The notes under the pieces are model-generated. The model ran no database searches. It was not told the origin of the DNA and was given only the letters and a program-made list of their open reading frames with translations. From the NCBI GenBank assembly GCA_008360975.2, contig CM039182.1, positions 145,022,656 through 145,086,655 of the forward strand: a stretch of DNA of 64,000 nt. The letters are read 5' to 3'. Below are positions 11,511 to 25,425 of the stretch, in pieces. This DNA comes from Lichenostomus cassidix (Eukaryota; Chordata; Aves; Passeriformes; Meliphagidae). Position numbers and translations under genes: made by a program. The first letter of the stretch is position 1. Each line of letters opens with the position of its first letter.

Positions 11511-12697
11511 AAATTTTATATTTATACCATGTGAAGACCTCTTCCTCTACCTGATGAAGGTTGTATTTACAAAAACAGATTTAGAATTGAATGAAAAAAA
11601 TATGACCTCTATTTTTCTCTTTACTTAGAGGAATACAACTGATTTCAGTAGAAATTGCCTCTGATTAAAGCTAGTGAGTGTACCAGAACAGCCTTTATAT
11701 ATTGGGGTATAGAATAGCAAGCTGAAATCACCAAAACAAGTTTACTGTTCAAGCTAGGATTTGAAAGTCCTGAAAATCCTATTTATGTAATTTTTATTTC
11801 CCTTTAACCCCTTGGCAATAGCTGGTAGGATTCCTGCCATAAGCACTAATGAATTTTGCATTGAATTCTGACTCTTGGCATTTAGGGCTTAATAAAATCT
11901 TCTTTTCCTCTATCTGGAAGATTCCTTTTCTGCTAATTGGTGTCAACATCAATCAAGATCAGAAGTGCAACAACACTAGTTTAAAGGCCTTTTGCTCATC
12001 TGCTCTATACCCCAAGTAATATGGAGCTGTAGTCAGCTTACACATAAAAGTGGCAGTAAATGTACTTTCACTGTAAAGTGCACAAAATTCTTGGAAGCTT
12101 TGAAAAATGGTCCTCTTCCTGTAAATTAAAAGCTGCTTTCAGAGGCCTGTCAGTTACACAAGTATCATTTTGAGTGAGTGGGGCTATGCTAAATACTTTG
12201 TGTAGCCTTAGAAAAGCTTCCTCTACACCTCCAAACCTCTGGACGACACTGTGGAGTTTTTCATTAGAGGAAGCTCTGGAGAATGAGGGTTGGGTCACAG
12301 CTCCATGAATTTGCATGCAATTTTTCTACACACAGAATCAAAGACACACAGAAAAAAGTGCAATTATTTTCCTCAAAGCAAGGAAAAATTACATGCAGCA
12401 TATTTCCTGTCTTTCCCCTGGCTGAGCTGGGGAAAAGTACTTTCATTCACAGAAGCAGTATGAGACTGAGGCCAGTGCTGACAGAGGACTGGGGACAACA
12501 AACAGCAATTTCCAGTCCTCCCATGATACCTTGTGGCTCACACTGCTGCACAGCTTGTTGAGCTGGAGCGTTAGGGTAGCTTCATCTTGCTGCCCAGTGA
12601 AGCCTAAAATGAAGAGTGGGGAACTTCATGGTACTTGCCTTGCTAGGTGGTACAGTGCCCATAAAGGAAGAGTATGCAAGGAAAGGACAAACATGTA

Positions 12698-13795
12698 CAT
12701 AGAATCGTAGCATCATTTAAGATGGAAAAGATCCTTAAGGTCATTGAGTCCAACTGTTAACTCAGCACTGCCAAATCCAACACTAAATTATGTCCCCAAG
12801 TGCCACATCTATACATATTTTAAAATATCTCTGGGGATGGTGACTCCAGCACTTCCCCCAGTAGCCTATTCAAGTGCTTGACAAACTATGGTGAAGAAAT
12901 ATTTCCCAATATCCAATCTACACCACCCATGGCACAACTTGAGGCCATTTCCTTCTGTCTTATCACCTGTTACTTGGTACATAAAGAGGCTGATCCTGCC
13001 TGGCCACATCCTCTCCTCAGGTAGTTGTAGAGAGTGATAAGATCTCCCCAGAGCATCCTTTTCTCCACTGCCCCTCATAAGTGTTGTGCTCCAGACCCTT
13101 CACCAGCTTCTTTGCCCTTCTCTGGACCTCCTCCAGCACCTCAATGTCCTTCCTGAGCTGAGGGGACTAAAAGTGGACACAGCACTTGAGGTGTGGCCTC
13201 CCCAGTGCCCAGCACAGAGGGACAATCACTGCCCTGGTCCTGTTGGCCACACTATTGCTGCCCATGATGCCATTTGGCTTTTTGACTCTCTTTCACCTGG
13301 GCACACTTTGGCTCACGCTCGGCTGCTGTTGGCCAGCACCCCCAGGGCCTTTCCTGCTGGACAGATTTGCAGCCACTCTGCCCCCAGCCTGGAGCACTGC
13401 AGGCCTTGCTGGGACATGAGGGCAGGACCCAGGCCTTGGCTTTATTGAACCTCATACAATTGTGAGGACAATGTGTGTCCACAGACCCAGCCTGTCCAGA
13501 TCCCTCTGCAGAGCCTCCTAGACTCTAGCAGATTGACATTCCCACCCAACTTGCTGTTTGCAAATTTACGGAGAGTACACTCTCTCCCCTCACTCAGATC
13601 ATCAATAAAGATATTGAACAGGACTGGGCCCAATACTGATCCCTGGGGACACCACCAACGACCAATTGGATGCAGCACCACCACTCTCTGGGCCCAGGCA
13701 TCCAGACAGCTCTTGACTCAGCTAAGAGTGCACCTATCCAAGCTGTGGGTTTCTGACTTTTCCAGGAGAATGCCCGGGAATGCCATTTTGACACT
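12698..13795 (-). mobile_element. CR1 LINE, 5'-truncated, minus strand
   Basis: The left edge (acatagaatcgtagcatca) is the reverse complement of the CR1 3' octamer end and runs into the well-known CR1 3' region ('gtccccaagtgccacatct', 'ggcacaacttgaggccattt', 'gtagttgtagagagtgataag', 'cagacccttcaccagcttc'). The copy continues through the end of ORF2 and stops inside the RT domain near 13795, so it is about 1.1 kb of a roughly 4.5-kb element, truncated at its 5' end as is usual for CR1. ORF2 pieces are visible in several minus frames (13442-13684, 13252-13482, 12866-13078), so frameshifts separate them. CR1 normally makes no target duplication and none was seen. Confidence 0.95.
13442..13684 (-). 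pseudogene. CR1 ORF2 reverse-transcriptase fragment
   Basis: An 80-codon open frame contains [18 protein letters not shown], the RT box around the primer grip, followed by KFANSKLGG where intact CR1 has 'KFADDTKLGG' (13547-13568). One codon is lost and both catalytic Asp residues are replaced, so it is catalytically dead. Upstream sequence continues in another frame, and downstream the 'NCMRFNKAK' segment is in a third frame (within 13252-13482). The C-terminal segment VTGDKTEGNGLKLC lies at 12866-13078. The Met is not a real start. Confidence 0.9.
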
Positions 13796-16513
13796 ACTTC
13801 ATCACAGAGTGCAGTACAAGGCTGCTCTTGGTCAATAGAGCAATGGCAAATCTCTTGGTGTCCCGCAGGCCATTGTGCATTTTGAGTAATAGCTGCCTGG
13901 GGAGCAGGTTAATGCCAGGCACAGGCTCTGCTTGCTGTAACTCACGTGAATAGCTGTGAACAGAAAGGGTGAACGTTGCGATGACAGCACATCAATAAGC
14001 AAAGCCACTTTCTCCACCTTTTGACATGAATTACCTGTCTTGGATACTGCACTATAATCAGCACTTGCATCACCAGGAGGAAAATAAAGGCCAATATGAC
14101 CTTCTGGAGCAACAGGACCTGTTTTCCTGGACTGATGAGAGAGTCATTAGTCTGAAAAGTTACTTGGACTGTCAGTAACCTTCTCACTGTGCGATGCAGT
14201 GCCTTGGCTGAGCCACACCTCCGTGTTTAATTTATCCCCTTTGCACAGTTCTTTAGGGACTGATAGAGTAAATGTTTCTGCAGGCATGATGGCTGGGCAG
14301 CCTGCAGCACTACAAGGACAGCACACGGACTTTGTGCAGAATCCAACATGAGCTCTTTGGGGTGAATCAATGGGGTACAGAGGGGGAGAATTGGGAGGAG
14401 TAGTTTTTCTGGGATTTTCAGCAACCCTCCTCACCTACCCGGCTGTGTGTGCCCCCTGGTACTGGGGAAGGAAGCAGCTACAAAAGCAGTGGGACTGACT
14501 GTGCATTAGAGGGGCTCTCCTATCAACAGCAAAACAGACTGTTTTGTCTCCATTCACCTTCTAGGCAGATCAGGGCAGTCCTTAATGCTGGTCTTAGCTA
14601 TTTCCCTCTTCATTTCACACATATTTCAAACAAACAGGGATGACAAAAGCATGCAATTTATTGCAACACACAATGCTGGTAATTTTGCAGGATCTGAGGC
14701 CAGCTGAACAGTATGCTGCTGACCTTAAATTGCTCATTCCCCTCTGCTGTTAAGTAAAAGAATAAATCAATGGGTAATTCCTTTCTCTCACCATACCTCC
14801 TCTCCCTCCTCTATTTTTAAAGCCAGACATCAGTCCTTTTTATTCAGCCATGACAATGCAAGTAGTGCAAAGAAAATCTTAGGACCCAACCAATATGTTC
14901 AGTTTCTTTTGTAGTGTTAATTAGGTGTGCTCAGTGCCTTTCTGAGAGAGGCATGATGCTAACCTCAGAAACTCAGATAATTGTCAAATATATCTGTTTA
15001 TTAAAATATGTTTGTTTCTTTTTTCTTAGGAGGACTTATCTTACAGGATTTAGCTTCTCCTCCCAGACAAACCGGGGGATTGCTGGATGCTGGGGTATGT
15101 TGTGGGCCAATGATTGCAGAATTACCTGCTGCAGTATCTTGTTTGAGCAATGTCTGCAGCTTCAGCACAGCACAGATGCAGCTGGGAGAGATGTAAAACC
15201 ATTTTAATCCTTTGTAGTTCTTACCTGAAGTTATTGAATAGCATGTTGTTAGAACAAAATGGGGAAGGCTCTTTTTTAATACACACAAAATATGAACAAG
15301 GTGCTCCTGCTGCTGTTGAACGTGTTCTTTGGTAAGTGCAACTTAATTTAGATTTGGAAGTACCTCAGAGCAAGTGGTTCCTTCTTTCATTTATACACAT
15401 ATATTTTCTGAATGGTTGAGTCTGAATTGCAGGGCACCTTGAGTGCTTCAAAGAAGTGAAATGGCACACAGGGAAAGGGACTGGATAACAACAAAAAGCC
15501 ACATCGTGTAAGTCTGAAGTTTCCCATGAGCGAATGGATGCAATATTCTATGTGGATATGTGTAAGCATGTCTGTTTAGATTTGAGGTTTTACAGCATCA
15601 TGGCCACACTGAGTCTGGCAGCACCTGTAAAGTGGGAGCCTGAAGTGTGTTTGTTTCCTTCCCTCTCATGCCCAAGGTAGTGAGGCTGTTCTGTGTCCTG
15701 CCTGACTCGCTGAGAAAAGGACAAAGGGAGCACAGGCAGGCAGGCACTTTATCTGAGCTGACCATATGGGAGCAGAATTAGGATTTCCTACCAGCACAGA
15801 AGACCATTCTGATAGTAAGGAATAGGCAATAGGAATTAAATTACAAATGTATATGCTGCCCTTAGGGGATATCAGTTTGTATCTCAGAGTATCCATTACC
15901 ATTCTCTTTTGTGCTGCTGGGCAGGGGAGGCCAGTTAAGCTGCTCTGGGGCAAATGAACTGTTAATATCTGAGGCACCCTCTAAAAGAAAGAAGCAGGAG
16001 GCCACTATGTTAGTTTATTGTACTGAGGTGAAACATGAACTGCAACAAAAATAGGAAAAAAATCTGTTTAAGTGAACAATCACATTTTGGAGTTTTTTTT
16101 CTCAGTGGTAGGAATTTATTAAAACAACTGGAAGTCATCAGGAAATAAATCATTTTCTGACTAAGGAAAAAGGTTTTGGATTTGTTCAGAAAAGCTGAAT
16201 ATAATTTTCATCTGTTTCAGGTGAGCCATGTCACAGAGACAAGCCATGATTTGGTTTCTCAACAGGTTGTATCCTTCAGGGCTAGTTAGGCTTTTGATTT
16301 CACTTGATATGGAAGTACCTGTGGTCTTCTGAGCCTGTTATCTTGCAAGACAAACAATCAACAATAAAGAAGAATAAAAAAATAAAGATGAGCCACCAGA
16401 CCAGTTTTGTGAAGCACAGAGCCCCATGGTAAGCTGTCCTTGATGAGCAGTTGGCTGTGATTTACCACTGCTGATTCGTCCAAAGCATTGCAGTGACAAT
16501 GTTTTCTGTTGCA
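13796..16513. other. Unique DNA, no gene seen
   Basis: Unique sequence between two CR1 copies. The minus strand at about 14050-14130 translates to a hydrophobic helix-like stretch, but with no recognised protein around it. Nothing else identifiable. Confidence 0.55.
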
Positions 16514-16760
16514 GAGTCATAGAATAACTTGGGTTAGAAGGTACCATAAAGATCAGCTGGTTTGAACACCCTGCTTCAGGCAGGGACACCTTTCATTTTG
16601 CCAGGTTGCTCAAAGCCCTGTCCAGCCTGGCCTTGAACTTCCTGGGATAGGAAGTCCACAGCTTCTCTGGACAACCTGTTCCAGGGCCTCACCATCCTCA
16701 CAGGAAAGAATTCCTGCCTAATATCTGTCACTTCATTCTCCTACATGGTCTTCTGCAGAA
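16514..16760 (-). mobile_element. CR1 3' fragment, minus strand
   Basis: The left edge agtcatagaataacttgggtt is a CR1 3' end in reverse. The body follows the CR1 form 'caggttgctcaaagccc..tccagcctggccttgaac' and 'cacagcttctctggacaacctgttccag'. After 'cctaatatct' the match jumps ahead, suggesting an internal deletion of some tens of bases, and fades near 16760. This subfamily differs from the copy at 12.7 kb. No coding part is retained. Confidence 0.92.
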
Positions 16761-19700
16761 ATTAATTTTATAGAACCAACATCCAGCATTTTATTTGTTT
16801 TAAATTTATCTGCCATGAAGTTGCCTTTCACTCCTCTCCTTAGTGGTTTCCCCCCTTCTACTATGAGACAGAGTGAGTAATAAGAAACCATTCAGTTTGT
16901 GCTGGTTTAAGACTTGTCATCCTGTGCTTTATGACTTAGAATCGGTCTTGCTGGGAAAAGAAGCCACTGGGAACAGAGACTTATTCTGTGTTCATACTGA
17001 CAGCAGGATAGACAGGTGTCATCTCATGATGACATTTAAAGGTGGACGAGTCCCATGAGTGAGGGAGTTCAGTCTGGTGTAATCAATGTCAACCCTGATG
17101 AAGACTATTTTTGTCAATTTTATTTATTCCTTTGAGACATTGCTTTAAAATAACAGGAAGACTGTAATTTAAATGGTTATGGGGCGTGGGTGGTTGAATT
17201 ATTCATTCTTTATAGAGGGCAGACTCTCCATCAAAATCCAAAAGTGGCTGACCTGCAATATCCTCCCTCTTCCCTTCCCACCTGCTGTGCCCTGAAACAT
17301 GGAAAGAATACCATGGCTCCTTCAGTTAATCTGCAGGGATGGAAAATTAGCATGTTTCGCTTTCATTTAAGGAAGATGCTTCACCCCTGAGACTTTTGCA
17401 GAGACACCTTAATTGGTCATCTTTCTGAGCTTTCATTTTATTAAGAAACAATGAGCAGCACTTTGCAGACAGCCTATGTAAAATATGCTGAAGTTTATTG
17501 TACCATGGATCTCTAAACCACTGAAATAAAGACCTGTGTGGGCAATTTGCAATAGCTTCTACTATTTAAATGCAAATGTGCATAGAGAGCTTTGTTCTAG
17601 ATATCAGTTATTTGATACACCTTGGCTTTTGTCCCTGCCCTTAAATACCTGATATTCCTTCCGAGATGCACATTCTTTAAAAAAACTAAAAGACAGCAAA
17701 ACCCCCAAAACAACAAAAAACACATCTGAAAAAAACTAAGCACCAACCCAACCCACTCCCCAGCTTGTATATCTAATGCCAATATTCCCTGTGCAGCATC
17801 TGTAAAAATGTGCTTCATGCAGGCTGGTCCCTCACCTTATCCAAATGGCCCTTAGGCCACCAGCTGCTGCTGGAGCAGAGAGGCACATATAGGGGAGTAG
17901 ACTGGCCATGGCATGCCAAATGCATTTGCCACAGCAGCAGCCCTCTTTATTTCTCTGTCTCTTCCTCTAGAAATCTTGAATGTGTTTAAATATTAAAGCT
18001 GGACACATCTCAGTGTATCCCCTGTGGAGTCTTTCATTGAAAATATCCGAAATCCAATAAAATCAGCTGGTCCTTTTGATGTTTGTAAAGTGGTTGCTCA
18101 CTGAAGTGGCTGGGCTGGGAGTCCAATATCAGACTTCCATAAAGATATCAACAGAGTATTTCCAATAGTGCTGATAATTGTAATCTCCTTGCTGGCTATT
18201 CCATTCTGCTCACTAGCATAACCTTTATTTTTTTTAAAAAAAGGGTATTTAGTGGGATTTGTTTGCTTTATTTCTACCCTCAGTGTAGCAATGATTTTCT
18301 TTGTGTCTTAGAGAAATCCCTTAACCAAAAAATACCTTGAGCTTACAGAAATCTATTCACTTCCTAAGCAAAACTGTTGACAGTACTCTCTAAATCAGAA
18401 TTGTTTCACCTGTACTAAGAAGGGAAAGTGGTTGCTGTGTCAACAGGGTGAAAACCCAGCAATTCTAACATTTAGGATTTTTTCCCTTAATTATGCTGCT
18501 CTACTTGCATCTCCCTATAAAAACAAATGGAGGACGACAGACTTCCAGGTTCTTTTCATTATCACCAACCGAAGCACAGCTGGGAAGAACAGCAACTTCC
18601 AAACCCTTTAGGATTAAGTTAACATGCAAAATAAGCTTTTGTGCTTTGCTTTACAAAGCAAATCCTTTCCATTCTCTCAAATCAAGACTGGTGAAATATG
18701 AGGACAAATGCCCAGCTCCTGCAGAAATATTTATACTTGCACCTAATTTTCACATCAGGCACCAGTGCTATTCATGAAGATTAAAAATGGAAGTCAGAAG
18801 ACAATAGAGGTTCTCAGCCAAATGAGTATTGTCTGTCAGAAAGAACAGACTCTTTCAGCAGCCACCACATTAACCATAGGCCTAAGTCAGTTTTCCATTG
18901 AGTCGCAGGCGCTTTTCCAATTTCCTGATACATACTATTGCCTTGGCAAGGAGTAAATGGGATCTAGTGCCAGGACACTTGTATCTAGAGCATACTTTGA
19001 CTCCTTGCTGTGTTTGCAGAAATTCCAGGTACACATCATTAATCACAAAGCCTGTCCAATTCCTGAATTATTTAATACAATATTGGAGCGGTTTTGAATT
19101 ATTTAAAGCAATATGCGAAAGGTTCTCTGTGATATACATGCAGAGATTATTAAGAACCTTGCTAAACAGACTTAAATTGCCAGAATCTAATATCAGCTCC
19201 CCATGTTCCATAGCCCTAACTCGAGGACGGAAAGAAACAAAATGCTTCTGTCCAACAGCCTCCTCCTTTACCCTAAAATTTATTGTAATTGTTAGAAATA
19301 AGTGAAATGGTTTTAATCTATCTCATTGGAAGCTGCTCAAAACATGACAGGCAAAAATGTCCAGCACATTGTAATTTGGTATTAGTGGAGAATGGAAAAG
19401 CCAGGAGGTTTATCTGATCCTCCTGAACCTGTGAATCAGGCATAGATACAACATGGGAACAGATTGTCCTCCAAAGTGCCTTGATTTTTTTTTTTTTTTT
19501 TTGGCTTGTTTGTTTTGTTTTTGGAGACCAGGAATGAAAGAGTAACTTCTATAATGAAACTGGTAGTTCCTCAAGATCCATTATCAGTGAAAAACATTAC
19601 CTAGGTTTATTTGAGAAGTTCATTCAGCTCCTTAGTCGTACCCAGGACAAATTGACCACAGACAGATCAGTGCCAAGGGTGTTCTAGGAACCAAACAGCA

Positions 19701-22700
19701 GAGCTGGACATCAAAATGTGACTTCGGTGTAGCCTCAAAAGCAGTTCAACACAAATTTAAATAATAGTTTAGATCCAGACTTCGCAGCCATGAGCTTATT
19801 TTTGGGTTATGGCAATGCTTTCCCACTGAAATATTCATCACACTTATTATAAAGGTGGGCTGGAAGAAACATCCTTAATCATAGAGAAGGGAGAAGTGGC
19901 AGCAGAGTAATTCTCACTGTCAAGAGAATCAGTTCCTGCATCCTTCCTCTTCCTCTTCTTCCTCTTCTTTTACATAGCCATTTGCTAGGGAAGATGGGGA
20001 GCAGCTTCTTAAAGGCCCCTGAGGACAGATGCTGATAGAATTAGGACCCTACAGAGGTGACCATGCCAGGTGACCCTAATCTGAGCTGCTGTCTCAGTTT
20101 GATGATGCCTTCAGGCATATTAGCAGATGCACTCCAGTTATTTTATTGAAACTTTTCATCCCAGCCAAGCAGGTGAACTGAAATTTCCTACAGAGTTTTT
20201 CCCTTTAGCTTAGCACAGAGAATGTAAGATTCTCCTCCAGTCACAGCACTGCGGGAGCTTCAGCTCTTTGTGCAAGTGTGCCCATAGTCTGACCCACGGG
20301 ATCATGGACATGAAGGAGTCATTTTCAATATGAGTACCATTTTCCCTCTATTTCTAAGAAATTTATCACTGGAAAAAGCCCAGTCAGTTTTCTCTGAAAA
20401 TACATAGCATTTCCCCATTGTTAACCTTAGAACACTGCAATTAAATGGTGAAGAAGGTCAGAAGAGGGATTACTGACATGTATTTTTTTAGCCAAGTAAT
20501 CACAATGGAAGCATTCACCTTTCCACTCATTTTGAGATGGCCATGAACTTATTATATAGCCAACTCTAACACACCAGGGTAATATATGACAGTGAATCGT
20601 CTTAGTTTATCCATTCAGCTTGCCCTGTGAGTTTACGAGGGCTGAAAATCTATTTGCTTTTCACCTCATTTAGCCTTGATTTAAAGGTATGACAGAAATA
20701 AGTGGATACCATCCTTCAGTGTCTCTCTCCGTGGAGTAAAGCCTGTCATAAATTGTTGCTAATGTTTCTGCCCCAGTATGGACTTGGGAGTGTGACCCCA
20801 TGTGCATAAGGGACAAAGGCAAATCACAGCTTTGTGCCTGACAAGACAGGCACAAAACCTTCAGCATTTTGCTGAATCCTTGTCCAGTGGTTTGATTATT
20901 GGAGACATGAGAGTCAGGCAGTAACACTGCACATCCAAGCTGAGTGCTCCTGGGACTCTGCAAGGCATCAGGAGGCCCTGACTCAGCAGGAACTCAAATT
21001 TCTACACCTGTGAAAGGTATAGATTTATTCTGTGAGAGACAAGACCATCCAGGGGGCAGCTCTTCTGCCTGGTATATCATGCTACCACCGGTGTAGGGAA
21101 TGCCCAGTTTTGTTTTTTTTTTTTTTATAGTGTCATGCAGGGTAAGGTGCTCTCTTTCCCTCCCCCCACAACTCCCCCAGCTTTGCTGGCTCTGTACCCA
21201 TGGATTCTGCCCTGGACACTTTCCAGTCATTCATTCAGCACCACATTCTCTTTACTTCACATACGTCCAAAATTCCCACACAAAAGTTGACCAGCCAGTG
21301 CCTTGTCTATACTGAAGGCAATGTAATCACACCTGGTTTCTATTTCTTTCTTTTCCACTTTTGCCCATAATCTTTAATTTAAGCAATTCTAAAACCAGGT
21401 GGTGAGTCCAGTTGTTGTCACTTTATGTCTTGACTGGTGAAAAAGGCCTTTATGAATACATTATTTTTGTTTCATGGCCATCCATTTTCATCACTTGCTT
21501 TCTTTGAAATCAGTTTTGTGTTAGTAGAACTTAAGAGCTGTATACTTAATCTTAACATCCTTACAAAGATTTTCAATCAGACATTTATGTTAATCCAGAG
21601 TCCTCAATATCTACCATAAAATTGTTTTAAGGGTAATGTAGATTTTCAAAGGCAAAATATTTTTAGTTCTTATTTTCCCTAACTTCTAGATAATTTTAAT
21701 TGTCTGATTTTTTGAAAGAAATGTGTTTGTTTTTTTATGCAACATTATTTTTCCCACAGAGCATTCTTTGATGTACACAAAACCAATAATACAGAGATAA
21801 CCATCTTGTGCCATTATCGTGGCACTTCAAGACTTCTTTGAATTATTTGTGGTGCTGTAAGGATTAGAAGACTCTCAGTTTGTATACGAGAGTCTTTCAT
21901 TTAATTCAGACAGAACTATTTCTGTTTATTAAACACTTTCAATAGGATGGCACCATCACAAAGAAGCAAAAGACTTTCAAGCTTTTATTGTAACTGCAAA
22001 TTTTGTATCCTGCTGCAGTTCAGGGCATGTTTTCTTTTGCAGCATGGCTTCCTTTTTTAAGTGAAACATTTAGGGTGAAATTCTGACATCTTATTCCCAT
22101 TCTGCAATAACAACTTTTTCCACTGAAATACATAAAACTACTCAAAGGATGAAGAGTTACATAATGTGTTAGAGGTGGATAGAATCTGATCCCTCAGAAT
22201 TTAGCTGCATTTCCTTTCCTTTTAGCCTGCTTGACCAAGCTGTATCGAAATAGCCATAAACCAGTGCTTTGGCCCATGCGAAAATGCTGCTGGTACCAGA
22301 AGAGCAGGTTTCCAAACCAAAATATAGCCCCTGTAAAGTGAAATATGGAGAAATAGAAAGGGAAATAATTCAGCAAAAAAAGCCAATTTAGTTATCCAAA
22401 ACCTGCTAAATCCAAACAAAGCAATTATTTTATTGAAAAGCAAGGAAGCAAATTGCACTGCAGTCGATTGCACAGTGTCATTCAAAATGGGAAAAGATTG
22501 TTAGGGTAAGATATCTGACAAAGTTATGGTGATTTGCAGCTTTTACTTGATCGTTTAGAAATAACAAAAGTATTTTAGGATGGATATGTTAACAGGCACA
22601 TTTACCTGCCTAAGCTGAGGAGCTGCTATTATGGTTTTGCCCAAAGTGAATATGCTGAGAAGAGAGACTACAAACTGAACTCATAGATACTGGCAATGCT

Positions 22701-25425
22701 GGTGTCCCTCAAGGATCTTTCTTTAACTTTTACAACTACTTTCTCTGTTCTTATGCCTGAATGATTTTCTCAAAAAAACCCACAGCACTTCCTCTACAAG
22801 GTGTTGTATCCTGAATCCAGTCAACCTCACAGAGCACATGTCCCAGAGACCAGAAATCTACAGCAGAGCAACAGACTTCCCACAGGCCACGCTCAGTGAA
22901 TGAGTTCACAGGCAATTGTAAGAATGTTTTGTCCTTCTATTCTTTTCTCAGATGAGCTGGGAAGATGAACAAAAGTGGTTGAAGAGACCTGAACAGAAAG
23001 GAGGTAGTGACAGCCCAGCCTGGGGAGCCAGGGATTCTGTTCACTTGAAAACTTGCTGAAAGAAATAAGCCATGGCTCCCTTCATTTAAATTTATTTATT
23101 TATCTTTTTATTATTATTTTAATGAGGACATGTCACATTAGTAATGCAGTGGGAGAGAAAACTCACAAACTCCAGCAGACAACTGGGTATAGGGTTGCAT
23201 GGTCCTGTGCTTGATTTTGCAATATATATGTGACAGATGGAAGAGCTACTGCAGGCCTGGTGTGTATTCCCTCGTTAGAGAGAATAGGGATGCTTGAAAC
23301 ATTCATAGGCACATTTTGCCCTCTCTCCTAACCTTAATCAGACTGGGTTCAGTCTGCAGGAGGAGATTGGAGCAGTTGTGATCCCTCCTGACCAGGCTGA
23401 TTGCCCTGATAAACTCAAATTTCCCATTTAACTGCCTGTTCATCTCAGTGGTCTCATCTTAACACCTGGATTTAGAAGTTTGTTTTTTGGTAGTAAAGCC
23501 CCTGATACAGCTGTGATTGATGACTGTGTCTGTTAAGCCAGGTTACAATATAAATAAATAATGCTGAGCTGTAAAATTGTGGCTGACACCAAGGAAACTG
23601 ATGAAATGGGAATGTTTTTGTCTTTAGGAATTAGCACAAGGAAGTTTGGGATGTGCAGCTAGTTGATCTCGTTAGACTTTCACAAACAGCTTGAGTTCTA
23701 TGTGGCAGGATCCTGGGGATTGTAATTAAGATCAATGACATGTCATTTTAATGAATATGGATCCAAATCTCACTGGGAGATTTAGATTGTTGTGTCTCAG
23801 TGCTCCAGTTTCCTTTACAGAAATCAGGGAAGGTAAAACTTCTTTTCCTAATTCTTTGTTTCTTCTTTTCCAGTGAGTGTGTCAGGGCAGGACTGTGTTT
23901 GTTCAGCACCTCCATCAGTAATGACCTGAACTCAGATATGGAGTTTAGATGAAGCTGCAAAGAGAGTCATGACAACAGACTTGCTTCGCAGTTTCTTGGT
24001 TATATGTTAGTACTAATGTAATACAACCAAGGTGTGTTATAGAAGTGGGGCTTCTGGTTTTGATCAGAATCCAGAAACACAGAATTGTGATAAGAATTTA
24101 ATAACAAAGAACAGATTAATTATACTCTGGAAATGTTTTGACTAGCATTTGTTAAAATCCTGAGCAATGGTTTTGTCAGTACTTTCTTAACCTGGACTAA
24201 TTCGTCCACCCCTGTCTGGAAAATTCTGTGTGTTGTGTTATTCAGCATAAGGGAACAGAAGTGTTTTCCATGATCTATGTAATAATCAGTGCTTTTCCCA
24301 GTTTATCTTGCCTTTCACACAGCAAAGATGTGCACTCCCAAGGTGCCAGATGTTTACATCACCGAGTAGGTGAAATGTAGTAGAAAAGGATGTCATTTTG
24401 ATGACTCTCTTTATAGCATATTCCTACCAGTGCTCATTCGAGAATCTGGGATGACAGTAGTAAATAATGCTTAGTACTCCTATAGCACAGTACAGGTTTA
24501 AAATTAAATTTTAGTAGTAGTAGGTTTAGAGATCTCTGAAAAAGTGAACATGTACCAAAGGGAAAAAGTTAAACCTTGACTGTGATAAAACCATGTCAAG
24601 CCAAGAAATGTTCTCTGGGGATTGACTCTTTCTCATCTAGAAAAATAATTTAAAAATGCTTCTTTGAGTAGGTAAAATTAGATGCCTAAATGGGCACCAG
24701 GGAAATTATTGTGGGGGAAAAGGTAATTGTTTAACTTCTCACTACAAATCAAACTTCACTTCTAATTTGGGTAAATATTGAAATTCAAGAGAGACTTTGG
24801 AAAAATTTAATAATTATTATACTTATCTGTGAAAATTAAGATACTTGCAATCCAACCTGACAATACAGAGCTGTCGAGATACTACAAAGAAGTAGAGGAC
24901 TGGATAGTTTTCTCTTTCTGATATTTGAGAACAAACTGAGATTTCAGATTGGAGGTGCCTTGATCTGAAAGCCATATTCATAAGAGCTCTAGCATTGTAG
25001 TTTTGAGGAAATACAGACAGTATTCAAGTGAAAGTAATTTTATGTCACTTAAAGTAAAAGTTCAAAGAAAGAACCCCATGTCATCAATATTTTGGCTGTT
25101 TAAATGTGTTAATATTGTGCCACAGTATGGACTATTTACTTGTGTCCCCTAACCTACTCTTCCTGGCATAAGATTCCAGATGTCAGACACAAAGCATTTC
25201 TCCCCACATCACACTGAGAAAAAATCCAGTGCATGACCTACCAACATAGACAAAAACGAGTCGTAAACCAGTGGAATTAAACACAACATGCTAAATATGC
25301 ATTTTGGGACGTAAGGGAGGGATGAATAGATAGATATTAAAAGTCATCCCAATAATAGCAATACGTAAAATATCTGATGATTCTCTGAGTATTTTTAGAA
25401 AGCAGTGCATTGCTGCGGTATGCAA
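16761..25425. other. Unique DNA, several small repeats
   Basis: No gene recognised. Contents: a POU octamer ATGCAAAT at 17570-17577 with an AACAATG Sox-type site at 17447-17453; an imperfect 30-bp tandem duplication at 19064-19124; a T18 run at about 19485-19502; a CTTCCT-rich run at 19941-19971; a T run near 21113-21127; and AT-rich sequence at 23085-23125. Confidence 0.5.
19064..19124. repeat. Imperfect tandem duplication, 31-bp spacing
   Basis: Copy one (19064-19093) and copy two (19095-19124) both begin tgaattatttaa, then share aatat and end in ggtt. About three quarters of positions agree. The 12-base start is identical. This looks like an old local duplication inside AT-rich, conserved-looking DNA. 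Confidence 0.7.

Noticed and set aside
13942..14434. Minus-strand frames giving a hydrophobic helix (LLLQKVILAFIFLLVMQVLII) after a Cys/Ser-rich part, like a membrane protein.
   Set aside because: The two parts are in different frames, no family is recognised and no splice sites frame them.
22194..22340. A pyrimidine-rich stretch ending in tag followed by about 37 open codons on the plus strand, looking like a terminal exon (Cys/Trp/Lys-rich).
   Set aside because: No protein family recognised, no matching donor or upstream exon seen, and an equally long open frame runs on the opposite strand.
22690..22740. AGVPQGSF on the plus strand, resembling the RT box GVPQGS.
   Set aside because: No other RT motif occurs before or after it in any frame at plausible spacing; a six-residue chance match.
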